A stretch of 6,215 nucleotides of DNA from contig CALWXY010000120.1 of assembly GCA_944385595.1 (NCBI GenBank), forward strand, positions 1 to 6,215, written 5' to 3'. This document shows positions 5,819 through 6,215 of the stretch, one piece after another. Position numbers and translations under genes: made by a program. The DNA comes from an uncultured Oscillospiraceae bacterium. GTDB taxonomy: Bacteria; Bacillota; Clostridia; Oscillospirales; Oscillospiraceae. The first letter of the stretch is position 1. Every line of letters starts with the position of its first letter. A model generated the notes under the pieces. That model saw only the letters and a list, made by a program, of their open reading frames with translations, was not told where the DNA came from and ran no database searches.

Positions 5819-5850
5819 AAAAATCCCCTGCCTCACGGCAGGGGATTTTT
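5819..5850 (-). terminator. Intrinsic terminator of the abrB-like gene
   Basis: Read on the - strand, a 14-pair stem with a GTGA loop and a T-run begins 14 bases after the regulator's stop codon. It is sequence-identical, in sense orientation, to the terminator after rplQ. The + strand also shows a T-run at 5846-5850, so it is probably bidirectional. Confidence 0.9.
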
Positions 5851-5864
5851 GTTGTATGGGAGGA

Positions 5865-6110
5865 TTACAGCTCGGAGCTGAGCTCCTTTGCACACTCGGT
5901 GCAGATATTTTTTCCGCGATAGCTCACGATATCCTTGGTGCTGCCGCAGAATACGCAGGCGGGGTCGTGTTTACGAAGTATGATGGTGTCATCGTCGACG
6001 TAGATTTCGATGGGATCCTTGACGTCGATGCCGAGCGATCTACGCAGCTCGATTGGCAGGACGATTCTCCCGAGATCGTCGACCTTGCGGACTATACCGG
6101 TGGCTTTCAT
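5865..6110 (-). CDS. AbrB-family transition-state regulator with four-cysteine C-terminal tail
   Basis: This is an 81-residue DNA-binding protein of the AbrB/SpoVT family; such proteins bind as dimers or tetramers to AT-rich promoter DNA and control stationary-phase genes. The N-terminal swapped-hairpin domain (1-47) reads MKATGIVRKVDDLGRIVLPIELRRSLGI, then DPIEIYVDDDTIILRKH, very close to B. subtilis AbrB, including R8, R15, R23 and R24 of the DNA-binding face. The C-terminus differs from B. subtilis AbrB: C52-x2-C55 and C70-x2-C73 suggest a small zinc ribbon. I chose ATG at 6110 rather than the upstream GTG at 6119, because AAAGGAG (6119-6125) is eight bases from the ATG but overlaps the GTG. 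It is convergent to rplQ. Target genes are unknown. Confidence 0.93.
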   Translation of the reverse strand: MKATGIVRKVDDLGRIVLPIELRRSLGIDVKDPIEIYVDDDTIILRKHDPACVFCGSTKDIVSYRGKNICTECAKELSSEL

Positions 6111-6118
6111 ATCGATCA

Positions 6119-6125
6119 CTCCTTT
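6119..6125 (-). promoter_or_regulatory. Ribosome binding site deciding the abrB-like start
   Basis: On the - strand AAAGGAG lies eight bases before ATG at 6110. The alternative GTG (6117-6119) shares its first base with the end of this site and cannot use it. Four of its seven bases lie in the right arm of the inverted repeat at 6122-6137. Confidence 0.85.
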
Positions 6126-6137
6126 AAAACATTAAAG
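6122..6137 (-). repeat. AT-rich inverted repeat overlapping the abrB-like ribosome site
   Basis: On the - strand CTTTAA-TGTT-TTAAAG forms a perfect six-pair stem with a four-base loop, and its 3' arm contains the AAAG of the Shine-Dalgarno. As DNA it is an AT-rich dyad of the kind AbrB proteins favour. As RNA it could partly mask the ribosome site. Either role is inference. Confidence 0.45.
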
Positions 6138-6171
6138 CTGCGCTATTGTGCGAAAAGATGATAAAACAGAC

Positions 6172-6184
6172 TGCGCCCGGCGCA
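6172..6184. repeat. 13-base GC palindrome in the abrB-like leader
   Basis: TGCGC-CCG-GCGCA (+ strand) forms a five-pair stem around three bases, about 60 bases upstream of the regulator's start codon and downstream of the likely -10 box. It is a candidate operator or leader hairpin; nothing in the window identifies a ligand. Confidence 0.35.
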
Positions 6185-6209
6185 AATACTGTTAGAAACT
6201 TACAATTTA

Positions 6210-6215
6210 ATTATA
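6210..6215 (-). promoter_or_regulatory. Candidate -10 box of the abrB-like gene
   Basis: The last six bases read TATAAT on the - strand, a perfect sigma-A -10 hexamer. The -35 box would lie beyond the window. If used, transcription would start near 6203 and give a leader of roughly 90 bases. A weaker alternative inside the leader is TATCAT with TTGCGC 16 bases upstream. Confidence 0.4.

Larger units (their letters stand above)
5591..5850. repeat. 260-bp segment bounded by 32-bp perfect inverted repeats (mirrored terminators)
   Basis: The 32 bases at 5591-5622 are the exact reverse complement of 5819-5850, including the asymmetric loop (GTGA against TCAC). Each arm is therefore a terminator, and both read with a GTGA loop in the sense of the gene they serve: rplQ on + and abrB on -. 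The 196 bases between hold four further hairpins and no credible gene. I see no obvious direct target-site duplication outside the arms (ATCAACT on the left, GTTGTAT on the right). It may be a duplicated terminator or a small non-autonomous repeat element. Confidence 0.7.

Noticed and set aside
5874..5886. GGAGCT/AGCTCC palindrome near the abrB-like stop codon
   Set aside because: It lies in codons for the repeated Glu-Leu-Ser-Ser-Glu-Leu end and the loop is only one to three bases; best explained by coding.
5605..5922. 105-codon + strand frame in the convergent spacer
   Set aside because: It starts inside the terminator hairpin, runs through repeats and antisense to the abrB-like gene, and has no ribosome site or family resemblance.
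6117..6119. GTG as the abrB-like start (84 residues)
   Set aside because: It overlaps the ribosome site; the ATG nine bases downstream is properly spaced and matches the family's N-terminus.
5856..6161. 101-codon + strand frame opposite the abrB-like gene
   Set aside because: It is the antisense shadow of a clearly conserved AbrB coding sequence.

Overview
The window is a slice of a bacterial chromosome carrying the distal part of the large ribosomal-protein supercluster (end of the spc operon plus the alpha operon), all on the + strand, followed by a convergent AbrB-type regulator gene on the - strand. The GC-rich coding sequence, strong AGGAGG-type Shine-Dalgarno sites, the KOW/L14e-like gene between map and infA, and an AbrB-like regulator all point to a Firmicute of class Clostridia. 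The protein flavour (S4 without an N-terminal zinc knuckle, GC-rich codons) suggests a gut Oscillospiraceae/Ruminococcaceae-like lineage. The lineage is an inference from memory of family sequences, not a search result.

Layout. 1-639: C-terminal half of secY, cut by the window edge. 655-2303: adk, map and a small KOW-domain gene, tightly packed (a 4-base ATGA overlap, then a 0-base gap). 2328-2676: infA (TTG start) and the 37-codon rpmJ. 2677-2760: an 84-base hairpin-rich gap. 2761-5580: rpsM, rpsK, rpsD, rpoA, rplQ, the alpha-operon order with rpsD in place. 5581-5864: a non-coding convergent spacer packed with hairpins. It is bounded by two copies of one 32-base terminator in inverted orientation. 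5865-6110 (-): an 81-codon AbrB-family regulator with a C-terminal four-cysteine tail. 6111-6215: its leader, with an inverted repeat over the ribosome binding site, a GC palindrome and a perfect -10 hexamer at the very edge.

How the genes work together. The + strand genes supply membrane protein insertion (SecY), nucleotide balance (Adk), N-terminal Met removal (Map), translation initiation (IF1), ribosomal subunit proteins (L36, S13, S11, S4, L17), a probable ribosome-associated RNA-binding protein, and the alpha subunit that assembles RNA polymerase. They read as one co-transcribed housekeeping unit ending at the terminator after rplQ. The AbrB homologue is a separate unit whose terminator faces the first.

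The coding part is ordinary and I see no new multi-gene system. The parts worth a second look are non-coding: the mirrored terminators and hairpin array between rplQ and abrB, the pseudoknot-capable gap before rpsM at the position where E. coli has its S4 autoregulatory leader, and the ribosome-site inverted repeat of the abrB leader.
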